A program made the translations under genes and the position numbers. From an uncultured Acetobacteraceae bacterium (GTDB lineage Bacteria; Pseudomonadota; Alphaproteobacteria; Acetobacterales; Acetobacteraceae), in the NCBI GenBank assembly GCA_937873205.1, contig CALMVO010000026.1:1-56164 (forward strand): a stretch of 56,164 nt of DNA. Direction: 5' to 3'. Position 1 is the first letter of the stretch, and each line of letters starts with the position of its first letter. Positions 36,826 to 44,937 of this stretch are shown here, piece by piece. The notes under the pieces are model-generated. The model ran no database searches. It was not told where the DNA came from and saw nothing but the letters and a program-made list of their open reading frames with translations.

Positions 36826-37566
36826 CTAACTCTCTATCTGGCTAATTTTATCGATCGCATTTTGCTGACGCTGCGCCTCACTTTCAACGAACTGAGAGAC
36901 GAACTGGAAATCCCGCTGGTTCTGGATCATGCGGCTGAGCTCAGCGATCGGCTGGACATTACTTCCCTCCACCGCCCCCTGGCTGACCTTCGATTGTGTT
37001 GCTGGAGTTGTGGTGGTGTCAGCCCGATACAGCTTGCCTCCCTCAGGAACAAGCTTGTTGACGTCGTCTACAGTAACCACGGCAATCTGACCAACTGGCC
37101 CGTTTTCAGTACTTATGGTGCCATTACCGGAGATCCGTATCTGCGTGTCAGCCGGGGATAGCTGAAGCGGGTTGCCGCTCGTGTCGAGCAGCATATTACC
37201 AGAGCTATCGGCAATCTTCCCGTCGGGCATGAGGCCAAAACGCCCTGACCGGGTCAGTCGTGGTCCGGCCGCAGTTGAAACCGAAAAAAAACCAGCGCCG
37301 CTAATCGCCATATCCAGAGGATTACCCGTCGACGTGAGGCTGCCATCTTTCTGGTCAAGATAGGTCGCGCGGTCCTGCGTATAGGCGAGTACGTCCGCAC
37401 CACGCGGTGCGTCGACGGCATGTTGCCTGGACAGGTAGTCGGTGAACAGCGTGCGCTGCGCCTTATAGCCGTCGGTATTGGCATTCGCGATGTTGTTCGC
37501 GATCACGTCCATGGAACGTTGCTGGGTGTCGAGCCGCGATAGCGCGATGTAGGTCGTGTTTTCCAT
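36826..37566 (-). CDS. flgF: Flagellar proximal rod protein FlgF
   Basis: A 246-aa rod subunit beginning MENTTYIALSRLDTQQRSMD, with IANNIANANTDGYKA and a C-terminal AELSRMIQNQRDFQFVSQFVES. It is the first gene of flgF-flgG-flgA-flgH and is preceded on its own strand by a CtrA-type box 41 bp upstream. Confidence 0.96.
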   Translation of the reverse strand: MENTTYIALSRLDTQQRSMDVIANNIANANTDGYKAQRTLFTDYLSRQHAVDAPRGADVLAYTQDRATYLDQKDGSLTSTGNPLDMAISGAGFFSVSTAAGPRLTRSGRFGLMPDGKIADSSGNMLLDTSGNPLQLSPADTQIRISGNGTISTENGPVGQIAVVTVDDVNKLVPEGGKLYRADTTTTPATQSKVSQGAVEGSNVQPIAELSRMIQNQRDFQFVSQFVESEAQRQQNAIDKISQIES

Positions 37567-37606
37567 CTCGACGTCCTATTGCTGGGCAGACTATGAGGTA
37601 AAGTTC

Positions 37607-37621
37607 CTAAGATATAGTTAA
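37607..37621 (-). promoter_or_regulatory. Candidate CtrA box upstream of flgF
   Basis: On the minus strand the sequence is TTAA-CTATATC-TTAG, seven of eight conserved bases of the CtrA consensus TTAA-N7-TTAA. It is 41 bp before the flgF start, in the position of a promoter-overlapping activator site. Confidence 0.5.
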
Positions 37622-37748
37622 CTGGTGTCACTAATCAAAATCGGCGAAGCCGGTTGGGAGCCTCATGAGCCGCTTTATGCGATTATGACCAGCCGGTTGG
37701 CTGCTCGCATCGGTTCATGTCATCGTAGACGCTTCTGCAGTCGAGTTC

Positions 37749-37763
37749 TTAAATGCTGCTTAA
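37749..37763 (+). promoter_or_regulatory. CtrA box upstream of fliL
   Basis: TTAA-ATGCTGC-TTAA followed by CC: a perfect match to the CtrA consensus TTAA-N7-TTAA(C), 55 bp before the fliL ATG. In Caulobacter the fliLM promoter is a known CtrA target, so the place makes biological sense. Confidence 0.65.
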
Positions 37764-37817
37764 CCAAGCTCCCCTAGTCTGTCGAGCGGGCTAAGATGGT
37801 CCGGACGGGGGCATGGG

Positions 37818-38294
37818 ATGAGCAGCGAGATCTTAACTGAGAGCCCAACAGGTCGCGGCAAGAAGCCGGTGATCATGATCAGCGCGTTTGCAGTCGTCTT
37901 GCTGGTGGTCGTAGGCCTATGGTTCAGCGGTATCCTCGCCCATCTGACGGGCCGCGCCCACTCGACTCGTTCGGCCGCGGTGGCCGAGCAACCGGTTCTG
38001 GTCGATTTACCGGACATCGTATCTAACCTCGACACCGGTAACCATCGGGCTAGCTTTATTAAGCTTCATGCCAAGCTAAAGGTCGCCAGTGCTGCCGATG
38101 CTGTCCTAATACAGTCCAATCTCTCCCAAATCCTTGACATCTTCCAGACCTATCTGCGAAGCACGCGACCTGAAGAGCTGCGAGGTGGTGAAGGCACTTA
38201 TCGGCTACGCGAAGCTCTAATGACCCGCATCGACGCTGAAATCGCTCCCTCAGAGGTCGTTGACCTCTTCTTTACGCAACTCCTCGTCCAATGA
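37818..38294 (+). CDS. fliL: Flagellar basal-body protein FliL
   Basis: A 158-aa single-pass membrane protein: TM about 18-40 and a periplasmic domain (DLPDIVSNLDTGNHRASFIKLHAKLKV) with the C-terminal VVDLFFTQLLVQ typical of FliL. FliL surrounds the stator and affects motor torque. It overlaps fliM by 4 bp and starts the plus-strand operon fliL-fliM-DUF6468-like-motE-like. Confidence 0.93.
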   Translation: MSSEILTESPTGRGKKPVIMISAFAVVLLVVVGLWFSGILAHLTGRAHSTRSAAVAEQPVLVDLPDIVSNLDTGNHRASFIKLHAKLKVASAADAVLIQSNLSQILDIFQTYLRSTRPEELRGGEGTYRLREALMTRIDAEIAPSEVVDLFFTQLLVQ

Positions 38295-39391
38295 GCGGCG
38301 CATCGGACGGCGCGACGGATGAAGAGCTGGCCTCGGCATGGGCGCTTTCGGTCGATAGCGAGTTGGGAAGTCCTGAGGACGACGCTGGAAGTCCAGATGC
38401 AACACGCATCTTGAATCAGGCGGAGATTGACAGTCTTCTCGGTTTTGATAATGGAAGCCCAGACGACGTCGACACCAATGGGATGCAACGCATTATCAGC
38501 TCGGGGCTCGTCTCCTACGAGCGGCTGCCGATGCTTGAGATCGTATTCGATAGGCTTGTTCGGATCATGTCGACAAGTCTGCGAAATTTCACCAATGATA
38601 ACGTGGAGGTGTCTATAGATAACGTCGTCTCGTTAAGATTTGGGGATTATCTAGACTCTGTTCCGCTTCCCGCAATGTTCGCTGTCTTCAAGGCAGAGGA
38701 GTGGGAGAACTATGGCTTGATGGTCATCGACTCAGCAATGATCTATTCAATTGTTGATGTTCTATTGGGCGGCAGACGGGGGACCGCCGCAATGCGTATC
38801 GAAGGCCGACCGTACACGACCATCGAGCGAACCTTAGTGGAGCGCCTCATACGGGTGGTACTTGCTGATCTATCATCAAGTTTCGACCCGCTATGCGCGA
38901 TCACGTTCCGGTTTGAACGTCTGGAAGTCAATCCTCGGTTTGCCGCCATCTCCCGCTTGTCTAACGCGGCAGTCCTTGCCCGCATGCATGTGGATATGGA
39001 AGACCGCGGAGGTCGAATGGACTTGGTGCTGCCGTATGCAACCCTCGAGCCGGTTCGTGAACTCCTGTTACAGCAGTTTATGGGAGAGAAGTTCGGTCGA
39101 GACGCGATCTGGGAAACCCATCTCGCTGAGGAGCTTTGGAATACCGAAGTCGATTTGGATGTGGTGCTTGACGAGCAGCCGATGCGTCTCTCGGACATCA
39201 TCGCGTTACGACCAGGAAGTCAATTCATTCTCCGGCAGGGTCGCGAAGCACCGGTTCAACTCCGCTGCGGCCAGGTTGTTCTCTTCGAAGGTCGGGTGGG
39301 ACGTCGGAAGAACCGCGTCGCGGTGCGAATCGACCAAGTTGTCGGCCGGTTGCCGGGCGCTCCTGATCCCCTTGGTTCCAGGAGGGGTTGA
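38291..39391 (+). CDS. fliM: Flagellar motor switch protein FliM
   Basis: A 366-aa C-ring protein. The CheY-binding peptide ILNQAEIDSLLG is at 40-51, after an acidic N-terminal extension of about 38 residues that most FliM lack. The middle domain has LPMLEIVFDRLVRIMSTSLRNF and EEWENYGLMVID, and a SpoA domain lies at the C-terminus (LDVVLDEQPMRLSDI, GQVVLFEGRVGRRKNRVAV). Codon use is visibly AT-richer than in the second flagellar block. No fliN follows. Confidence 0.96.
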   Translation: MSGASDGATDEELASAWALSVDSELGSPEDDAGSPDATRILNQAEIDSLLGFDNGSPDDVDTNGMQRIISSGLVSYERLPMLEIVFDRLVRIMSTSLRNFTNDNVEVSIDNVVSLRFGDYLDSVPLPAMFAVFKAEEWENYGLMVIDSAMIYSIVDVLLGGRRGTAAMRIEGRPYTTIERTLVERLIRVVLADLSSSFDPLCAITFRFERLEVNPRFAAISRLSNAAVLARMHVDMEDRGGRMDLVLPYATLEPVRELLLQQFMGEKFGRDAIWETHLAEELWNTEVDLDVVLDEQPMRLSDIIALRPGSQFILRQGREAPVQLRCGQVVLFEGRVGRRKNRVAVRIDQVVGRLPGAPDPLGSRRG

Positions 39392-39876
39392 TGACGAACA
39401 TCAACATGAGCAGCACAGATTGGTTACTACAAATTGTTCTGATGATCATGCTAGCGGCGACGATGTTTCATGCCATGCGACTGGAACGCGCTCTTGGTGT
39501 TCTGCGGCGGGATCGTGCCGCGCTTGAGGAACTGGTTCTTGGGTTCAATGATAGTACACGTCAGGCGGAAACTGGAATCGAGAGGCTGCGTGCGGCTGCT
39601 GATGGTGCTGGCCGACAGATCGCGAGACACGTCGATCAGGCTCGAGGCCTGAAGAACGATCTCGACTTCCTGATATCCCGTGGCGAGAAGGTCGCCGATC
39701 ACCTTGAAAGAGCCGTTCGGGTCAAACTAAATCCTGACGCCCCGACGTCTGCACCGTTATCACAGACGTTTACCTCCCTTGTCGCGCCATCGTCGCTCGT
39801 CCCTGACGAGCAGGACGGCCGCTTGCGGAGTCAAGCGGAGAAAGATCTCCTTCGTGCCCTTCGGTCGGTGAGATAG
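39388..39876 (+). CDS. Flagellar-operon protein, DUF6468-like
   Basis: A 162-aa protein with one N-terminal membrane helix (about 12-28) and a long helical, coiled-coil-like region (30-115; RLERALGVLRRDRAALEELV, GLKNDLDFLISRGEKVADHLE). Size, topology and place behind fliM match the alphaproteobacterial DUF6468 family as I know it. It overlaps fliM by 4 bp. A role in motor assembly is inferred from context only. Confidence 0.7.
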   Translation: MMTNINMSSTDWLLQIVLMIMLAATMFHAMRLERALGVLRRDRAALEELVLGFNDSTRQAETGIERLRAAADGAGRQIARHVDQARGLKNDLDFLISRGEKVADHLERAVRVKLNPDAPTSAPLSQTFTSLVAPSSLVPDEQDGRLRSQAEKDLLRALRSVR

Positions 39877-39880
39877 GACG

Positions 39881-40537
39881 ATGGTGTTCTTGGTGTGGCA
39901 CAAGAGGATCGTGCCGGCGACCATGGTCGTCATCGCGCTTCTGTTTACTGAGAAGGCGATAGGACTGGCCCGCGAGGCGACTGCGCGGGATGCCGTCCAG
40001 CCGAGCATTGCGCCCCCAACTACGGTGTCGCCCTCATGGTCATCCCCGTCGGCGGCCACGACCATGGCCGTGCCAGCTTCAACGCCGGTCATTGCGCCCG
40101 GAGAGCTGCAGCTGCTTCAAGACCTCAGACGACGTCGGCAATTGCTTGATGAGCGGGAACGCATACTTGATCAGCGCGCAGACCTCTTGCGCTCGACGCA
40201 GCTCAAGCTGGAAGCGAGGCTCGACGAGTTGACCGTCTTACAGAAGAAACTTGAGCAGCTCGAGAATGATCGGCGGGCGCATGACAACGAGAACTGGACC
40301 GGCTTGGTTAAAACATATGAGGACATGAAGCCTAAGGACGCAGCGGCAATTTTCGACGTCCTGGACATGCACGTCCTCCTGGAGGTGCTTGATCGCATGG
40401 AGGATCGTAAAGCCGCGGCAGTGCTGGCCGATATGCTTCCCGAAAGAGCACGTATCGCAACACAGTTGTTGGCGCAGAAGCGAACGCGACAGGATGGTAC
40501 AGCAACGGCTGTTCCAGCGTCCGACCAGCATAGTTAG
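39881..40537 (+). CDS. MotE-like protein with MgtE N-terminal-like domain
   Basis: A 218-aa protein: N-terminal membrane/signal segment (about 12-28), Pro/Ser/Thr linker (40-75), coiled coil (80-135; LLDERERILDQRADLLRSTQLKLEAR) and a C-terminal MgtE_N-like domain (about 145-200; MKPKDAAAIFDVLDMHVLLEVLDRMEDRKAAAVLADM). This is the architecture of MotE, the chaperone for MotC in rhizobia. motB and motC are not in the window. Confidence 0.75.
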   Translation: MVFLVWHKRIVPATMVVIALLFTEKAIGLAREATARDAVQPSIAPPTTVSPSWSSPSAATTMAVPASTPVIAPGELQLLQDLRRRRQLLDERERILDQRADLLRSTQLKLEARLDELTVLQKKLEQLENDRRAHDNENWTGLVKTYEDMKPKDAAAIFDVLDMHVLLEVLDRMEDRKAAAVLADMLPERARIATQLLAQKRTRQDGTATAVPASDQHS

Positions 40538-40573
40538 GGTTGGCTTTCTCGCTGACTGATAAGCCTGACTGTC

Positions 40574-40603
40574 TTGACTTTTGCTCGCTTATCTAAATAT
40601 AGT
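40574..40603 (+). promoter_or_regulatory. Strong sigma-70-type promoter of the TPR gene
   Basis: TTGACT and TATAGT, each five of six consensus bases, are 18 bp apart, 40 bp before the ATG and inside an AT-rich 100-bp gap. GGAGG at 40633-40637 is the ribosome site. The TPR gene can thus be expressed apart from the fliL operon. Confidence 0.6.
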
Positions 40604-40642
40604 GGTCGCTGATTCCAAAAAATAAGAATTACGGAGGTAGCC

Positions 40643-43396
40643 ATGGAACGCCTTTCCTTCGTGTTTCTGCTGGTCTGTCTTGGGCTGACACAGGTGCATG
40701 CGTTTGCTCGGGCACCGAGTCCTGCACAATTGGAACGATCGGCGCTCGATGGTGTCGGCATCGAGAACAGGTCTGGGCTACGATCGACGGGATTAACCAG
40801 GCGATCAAACTGGAGCGATCCGACCTTACCGGTCGCGCGACCTCGCTTTACCCAACGGAATACATCTCGTCGCCAGGATCATCGGACAATCGGGGCAAAG
40901 CAGGAGCCTGACATACGAGGCGCGAGTACGGTGAAGACTTTGCCAAGTATACTGCCTGGCCTCCCATCGTCTATGGTTGCAGTGGTAGATGGGTCGGATA
41001 AAGCAATCCTACCTGTGGGTTTCGCCAGCGGACAAGGCAGTCGCCGAAGCCAGCCACCTGATCAGGCTCTAGTGGCTTCAGCTACCGGACATCCATCTGA
41101 AGGCGTCACCACGAGCAGTCCAGTTTCAATTGCGGCATCAGTTGCTTCAACGGAACAGCAAAATCCGGGTGCTTTACTCTTACCATTTGATCAATATGTT
41201 GGCGCGGCAGCGTTTCGACATGGAAACTTGATGCTGGTCGTGTTTGACAGTAACAAGCCGGTGGATCTCGCGCCGGTGGCCGCTGATCCCGTCTTCGCAG
41301 CCGCTACCTACTCTCTTTTGTCATCTGGGGCAATCATGGCGCTGCCCCTCCCGATAAATGCCAAAGTCGACCTTGTCCGGAAGCCGGACGGCTGGCTGAT
41401 CCAGGTTGGGAAGTCGTCTCCTGCGGTCGCGCCGATCTCGGTGAGTGCGGGAGCGGGGGGGGTGATGTTGTCAGCCCGGGGGCCGGGACGGGTTGTTACG
41501 GTCAGGGATCCGATCCTGAAGACCGACCTTCTGGTTGGGACCGTGAGGCAGGATGGCCAGAATATTCCCGCCTTCATGCATAATTCCCGCTACGTTTTGA
41601 ACCAGACCGTGCTGGGCGTAGTCGTTGAACGTCTCGCTGACCGGTTGGAGATGCGTGCTCTGTCCGATACCTTCGTGATCGGAGAACCTGGCGGCAGAAA
41701 TTCTCAGGACAGCCGAGCTGTCTTGCCACAGGTCTTCTTTTCCAGGACACTTGACTTGCCGGCGGTAGATGACGCTGAACTGCAGCAGCGTCTTAAGACG
41801 GCACTGGCGAAATCTGCCTCGGTGCCTCTGGCCAACCGGCGACATCCCCGTCTGGATGCTGCCGAAGCCGCTCTGGCCTTGGGCCAGGCTCGCGAAGCTG
41901 GACAGCTTGCTGCGGTCGCCGACCAGGATGCGCCTGGTGAGCCACAGGCTGGTAGATCGATCTTCCTGCGGGCAGCGGCGGCGGTGGTCGATCGCATGCC
42001 CGAGGCTCTTACATTGTTGGACGATCCAAGGATCGCTAACAGCGATGAAGTAGCGATGTGGCGGGCACTCGATCTAGCGCAGCGCGACCCTGGAAATGCC
42101 GACGCAGCGCAGGTGATTTTACGATGCCTACCACTGATCGAAAGCTATCCAGACCATCTGCGGAACAGCCTCGTAGGCGTTGCCGCGATGTCACTAGTTT
42201 CCGGAGGCGGCCCTGAGGTTGGTGCGCGAGTAGAAGCCTTGCGGGGTGGCGGGAAGGTCAAACTCGCGCAGGCCATGCTCTTGGCGCAGGGGGGGGGATT
42301 TGATCGAGCTCTGGCTGCCTTTGATGGGCTGGCGGCCGATGCGGATCCATTCGTCAGAGTGACCGCCGCGGCAAAGGCCACCGAGATCAGGCTTCAGCTT
42401 CGGCAGATCAAGCCGGCTCAGGCCGCAGACCGCCTTGACGCTGAGTTTCTGGATGCGCGAATGGCCGGTAATGAGCTGTCGTTGAGGCTTCGGGTTGCTG
42501 CCTTGCGGGCTCAGGCGGCGGATTGGCCCTCGGCGCTTGCGACACTAAGGGAACTCGGTACGTCGTTTCCAAGCGCTTTACCTCAGGTCCAACAGGCAGC
42601 GGCTGATACCGTCGGACGGATGATGAGAGCTGGGACGTCGGCCTCTTCAACACCGAACGTCGCCCAGCTCGGCCTGATCGAGAACAACCTGGATCTGCTA
42701 CCGGTAGGGGCGGAGCGCACCGAGGTCTCGATCAAGCTTGCGGAGCAACTCGCCGAGCTTGACTTGCCCGAACGCGCATTCACCCTCGCCAAGGACGCCC
42801 TCGCCCACACGCCATTGGCCGCCGAGCGCGCTCGATTAGGCCTTGAACTGGGACGCCTGCGACTGGATCAGGCTGATCCCAGCGGTGCGCTGACTGAACT
42901 GGACGCAACGGCCACGGCCAGTCTTCCGGCCGCCTTGTCGGACGCCAGAACCGTCGTGCGGGCACGGGCAGAGGCCGCTGCCGGCCAAGTTGATGACGCC
43001 CTCGCCACGCTGGGTCCCCTGCAGGGCTCGGAGGTGGACGATCTGCGCGCTTCGGAGCTGGCGATCAAGCAGGACTGGACGGGCGAGACGAACGCCCTTG
43101 CCTCTCTCGTAGCGCATGAGGCGCCGGCGACGGGTGAGCTTTCTGCCCCGGTCGAGGATCTGGTGCTTCGTCTGGTTGCCGCTACGGCTCATAGCGGCGA
43201 CCAGAATGCGCTTCGGCAACTTGCGATCAAGTGGGGTGACCGCTTTCCAACGCGGACGAAGCTGGACCTGCTACGCTTGCTGACCTCCGACAGCGTGAAG
43301 ACCGAGGCTGATCTGGCGCGGTCAGGAGCGGAGATCCCGGTCTCCCAGAGCGCGCTCTCCGGCCTGTCGACGGGACCTGCCGGGGGCGGTGGCTGA
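40643..43396 (+). CDS. Large periplasmic TPR-like protein of the flagellar operon
   Basis: A 917-aa protein with a signal peptide (1-22, VHAFA), a disordered stretch (25-175), a beta-rich domain (about 180-360; LLLPFDQYVGAAAFRHGNLMLVVFDS, LQVGK-like repeats, VTVRDPILKTDLLVGTV), and a long alpha-helical solenoid (about 380-890; RLDAAEAALALGQAREAGQLA, LGRLRLDQADPSGALTELDA) of TPR type. No family name is known to me. The layout, beta domain followed by TPR solenoid in the periplasm, recalls the Campylobacter motor-scaffold proteins PflA, but sequence identity is not claimed. Its position right behind motE-like suggests a motor-linked role. Confidence 0.8.
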   Translation: MERLSFVFLLVCLGLTQVHAFARAPSPAQLERSALDGVGIENRSGLRSTGLTRRSNWSDPTLPVARPRFTQRNTSRRQDHRTIGAKQEPDIRGASTVKTLPSILPGLPSSMVAVVDGSDKAILPVGFASGQGSRRSQPPDQALVASATGHPSEGVTTSSPVSIAASVASTEQQNPGALLLPFDQYVGAAAFRHGNLMLVVFDSNKPVDLAPVAADPVFAAATYSLLSSGAIMALPLPINAKVDLVRKPDGWLIQVGKSSPAVAPISVSAGAGGVMLSARGPGRVVTVRDPILKTDLLVGTVRQDGQNIPAFMHNSRYVLNQTVLGVVVERLADRLEMRALSDTFVIGEPGGRNSQDSRAVLPQVFFSRTLDLPAVDDAELQQRLKTALAKSASVPLANRRHPRLDAAEAALALGQAREAGQLAAVADQDAPGEPQAGRSIFLRAAAAVVDRMPEALTLLDDPRIANSDEVAMWRALDLAQRDPGNADAAQVILRCLPLIESYPDHLRNSLVGVAAMSLVSGGGPEVGARVEALRGGGKVKLAQAMLLAQGGGFDRALAAFDGLAADADPFVRVTAAAKATEIRLQLRQIKPAQAADRLDAEFLDARMAGNELSLRLRVAALRAQAADWPSALATLRELGTSFPSALPQVQQAAADTVGRMMRAGTSASSTPNVAQLGLIENNLDLLPVGAERTEVSIKLAEQLAELDLPERAFTLAKDALAHTPLAAERARLGLELGRLRLDQADPSGALTELDATATASLPAALSDARTVVRARAEAAAGQVDDALATLGPLQGSEVDDLRASELAIKQDWTGETNALASLVAHEAPATGELSAPVEDLVLRLVAATAHSGDQNALRQLAIKWGDRFPTRTKLDLLRLLTSDSVKTEADLARSGAEIPVSQSALSGLSTGPAGGGG

Positions 43397-43519
43397 TGGA
43401 ACTTCATCGCTATCCGGACAAAGGGCTTGCACTGGCACGTCACAGGTCCTATCTCACGCGACCTTGGCCCAAGGGGGCGCTCCCGCCCAACAGGCCGTCT
43501 ACTGGTTTTGGGGTACGTG

Positions 43520-43984
43520 ATGAACGCACTTGCTCAACTGGGGATGGTCTCGGATTTTCCGAGCAATATCCAGATTTCGTCTGCCTCTTCCGCGATCGCG
43601 GTAGAGGATGTGAAGGACTACTTTGTCGTCAAGGACGGCATGAAGTTTGCCGGAAGCCATCTTCTCGTCGACCTTTGGGGTGCGACCAACCTGTGTGAGC
43701 CGAGCGTGATCGATCAGACGCTGCGTGAGGCAGCGCTTACGGCTGGTGCCACGATCCTCCACAGCCACTTCCACCATTTCTCGCCCAACGGAGGTGTCTC
43801 CGGTGTGCTGGTCCTGGCGGAAAGCCACATCTCCATCCATACGTGGCCGGAGCGTCATTTCGCCGCGGTCGACATCTTCATGTGCGGAGCCTGCGATCCG
43901 CATCTGGCGATCCCGGTGATGCAGCGGACGTTCAAGGCCGCCCGGGTCGATCTCGACGAGCATCGGCGCGGCCGAGTGGCCTGA
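43520..43984 (+). CDS. speD: S-adenosylmethionine decarboxylase proenzyme
   Basis: A 154-aa pyruvoyl-dependent enzyme that supplies the aminopropyl donor for spermidine. Self-cleavage lies between Glu101 and Ser102 (AESHISIHTWPE); His107 and Cys122 (FMCGAC) stand at the spacing of the known catalytic His and Cys in the bacterial class. Starts ATG 43520 or the GTG just before, with GGGG upstream; the longer reading overlapping the TPR gene's end is not supported. A strong terminator follows. Confidence 0.95.
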   Translation: MNALAQLGMVSDFPSNIQISSASSAIAVEDVKDYFVVKDGMKFAGSHLLVDLWGATNLCEPSVIDQTLREAALTAGATILHSHFHHFSPNGGVSGVLVLAESHISIHTWPERHFAAVDIFMCGACDPHLAIPVMQRTFKAARVDLDEHRRGRVA

Positions 43985-44002
43985 TTCAGGCACTGGATAA
44001 GC

Positions 44003-44033
44003 AGAAGGCTGAGCAAGCTCAGCCTTCTTTGTT
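44003..44033 (+). terminator. Rho-independent terminator between speD and speE
   Basis: AGAAGGCTGAGC (44003-44014), loop AA, and GCTCAGCCTTCT (44017-44028) form a perfect 12-bp stem followed by TTGTT. It ends speD transcription and lies only 26 bp before the speE ATG, so speE needs read-through or its own start. Confidence 0.85.
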
Positions 44034-44058
44034 CCCCTCGTGCCGGAGCGCTCGTCCG

Positions 44059-44937
44059 ATGACTGGCGACAGCTGGATCAATGAAACGCTTTACGAGGCC
44101 TGGGGTCAGCGCTTTCGTGTCAGGAGGCAGCTAGCAAAGCTGCGGAGCGACTTCCAGGACATTCTCGTCTTCGACAGCGAGACGCATGGTCGCGTTCTCA
44201 TTCTCGATGGCGTGGTCCAGATCACTGAGCGTGACGAGTTCGTTTATCAGGAGATGCTCGCCCATGTTCCGCTTTTGGCCCATGGACAGGCCTCTCGCGT
44301 CCTGATCATCGGTGCCGGCGATGGAGGCGTGCTACGCCGCGTTTTGCAGCATCAATCTGTTACGAAGGCGGTTATGGTTGAGATCGATGGCGAGGTCATA
44401 AGGCTCTCGAGGGAATTTCTGCCAACGGTTTCGGGCGATGCGTGGAATGATCCTCGCGCGCAAGTCATAGTTGGGGACGGGATCGACTACGTCCGAAAGG
44501 CGGATGCGGACCATTTCGACGTCATCATTGTCGACAGCACTGATCCGGCCGGAGTGGGTGAGATTCTGTTTTCGGACGACTTCTATGCGAATTGCTCGCG
44601 CGTCCTGAGCGGAAATGGGCTTATCGTCAATCAGTGTGGCGTGCCGTTCATGCAGCCGGATGAGCTACGGGAGACGAGCCTTCGTCGTGCACGCTCCTTT
44701 CCGCAAGTGACGGCCTATGTCGCGGCGGTTCCAACCTATGTCGGCGGCTTCATGACGCTTGGAATTGCCGGCAAGGGCACGGCGCTGACGACTGCGCAAA
44801 CTGTTCCGGCCATCGCGGATGCCGCCGATCGCGCCGGTATCCTTGGCACGACGCGATATTGGACGCCGGAGATCCATGTCGGCGCTTTCAATCTTCCTCC
44901 CTATATAGCGGAGCATCTTCCGAAGGTGAACCTGTAA
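44059..44937 (+). CDS. speE: Spermidine synthase
   Basis: A 292-aa aminopropyltransferase that joins putrescine and decarboxylated S-adenosylmethionine. Seen: the decarboxy-AdoMet site VLIIGAGDGGVLRRVLQH (a GAGDGG variant of GGGDGG), catalytic Asp in VIIVDSTDPAG, and GGFMTLGIA near the C-terminus. ATG 44059 has GGAG 10 nt upstream; the long reading over speD is discarded. With speD and the decarboxylase at 13801 it completes a putrescine-to-spermidine route. Confidence 0.95.
   Translation: MTGDSWINETLYEAWGQRFRVRRQLAKLRSDFQDILVFDSETHGRVLILDGVVQITERDEFVYQEMLAHVPLLAHGQASRVLIIGAGDGGVLRRVLQHQSVTKAVMVEIDGEVIRLSREFLPTVSGDAWNDPRAQVIVGDGIDYVRKADADHFDVIIVDSTDPAGVGEILFSDDFYANCSRVLSGNGLIVNQCGVPFMQPDELRETSLRRARSFPQVTAYVAAVPTYVGGFMTLGIAGKGTALTTAQTVPAIADAADRAGILGTTRYWTPEIHVGAFNLPPYIAEHLPKVNL

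Noticed and set aside
37693-37709. GG-N10-GC spacing like a sigma-54 promoter before fliL
   Set aside because: Apart from GG and GC the flanking bases do not fit the TGGCAC...TTGC consensus, and the CtrA box explains the promoter better.
43396-43698. 100-aa reading starting at the TPR gene stop
   Set aside because: It overlaps most of speD in another frame and has no recognised features.
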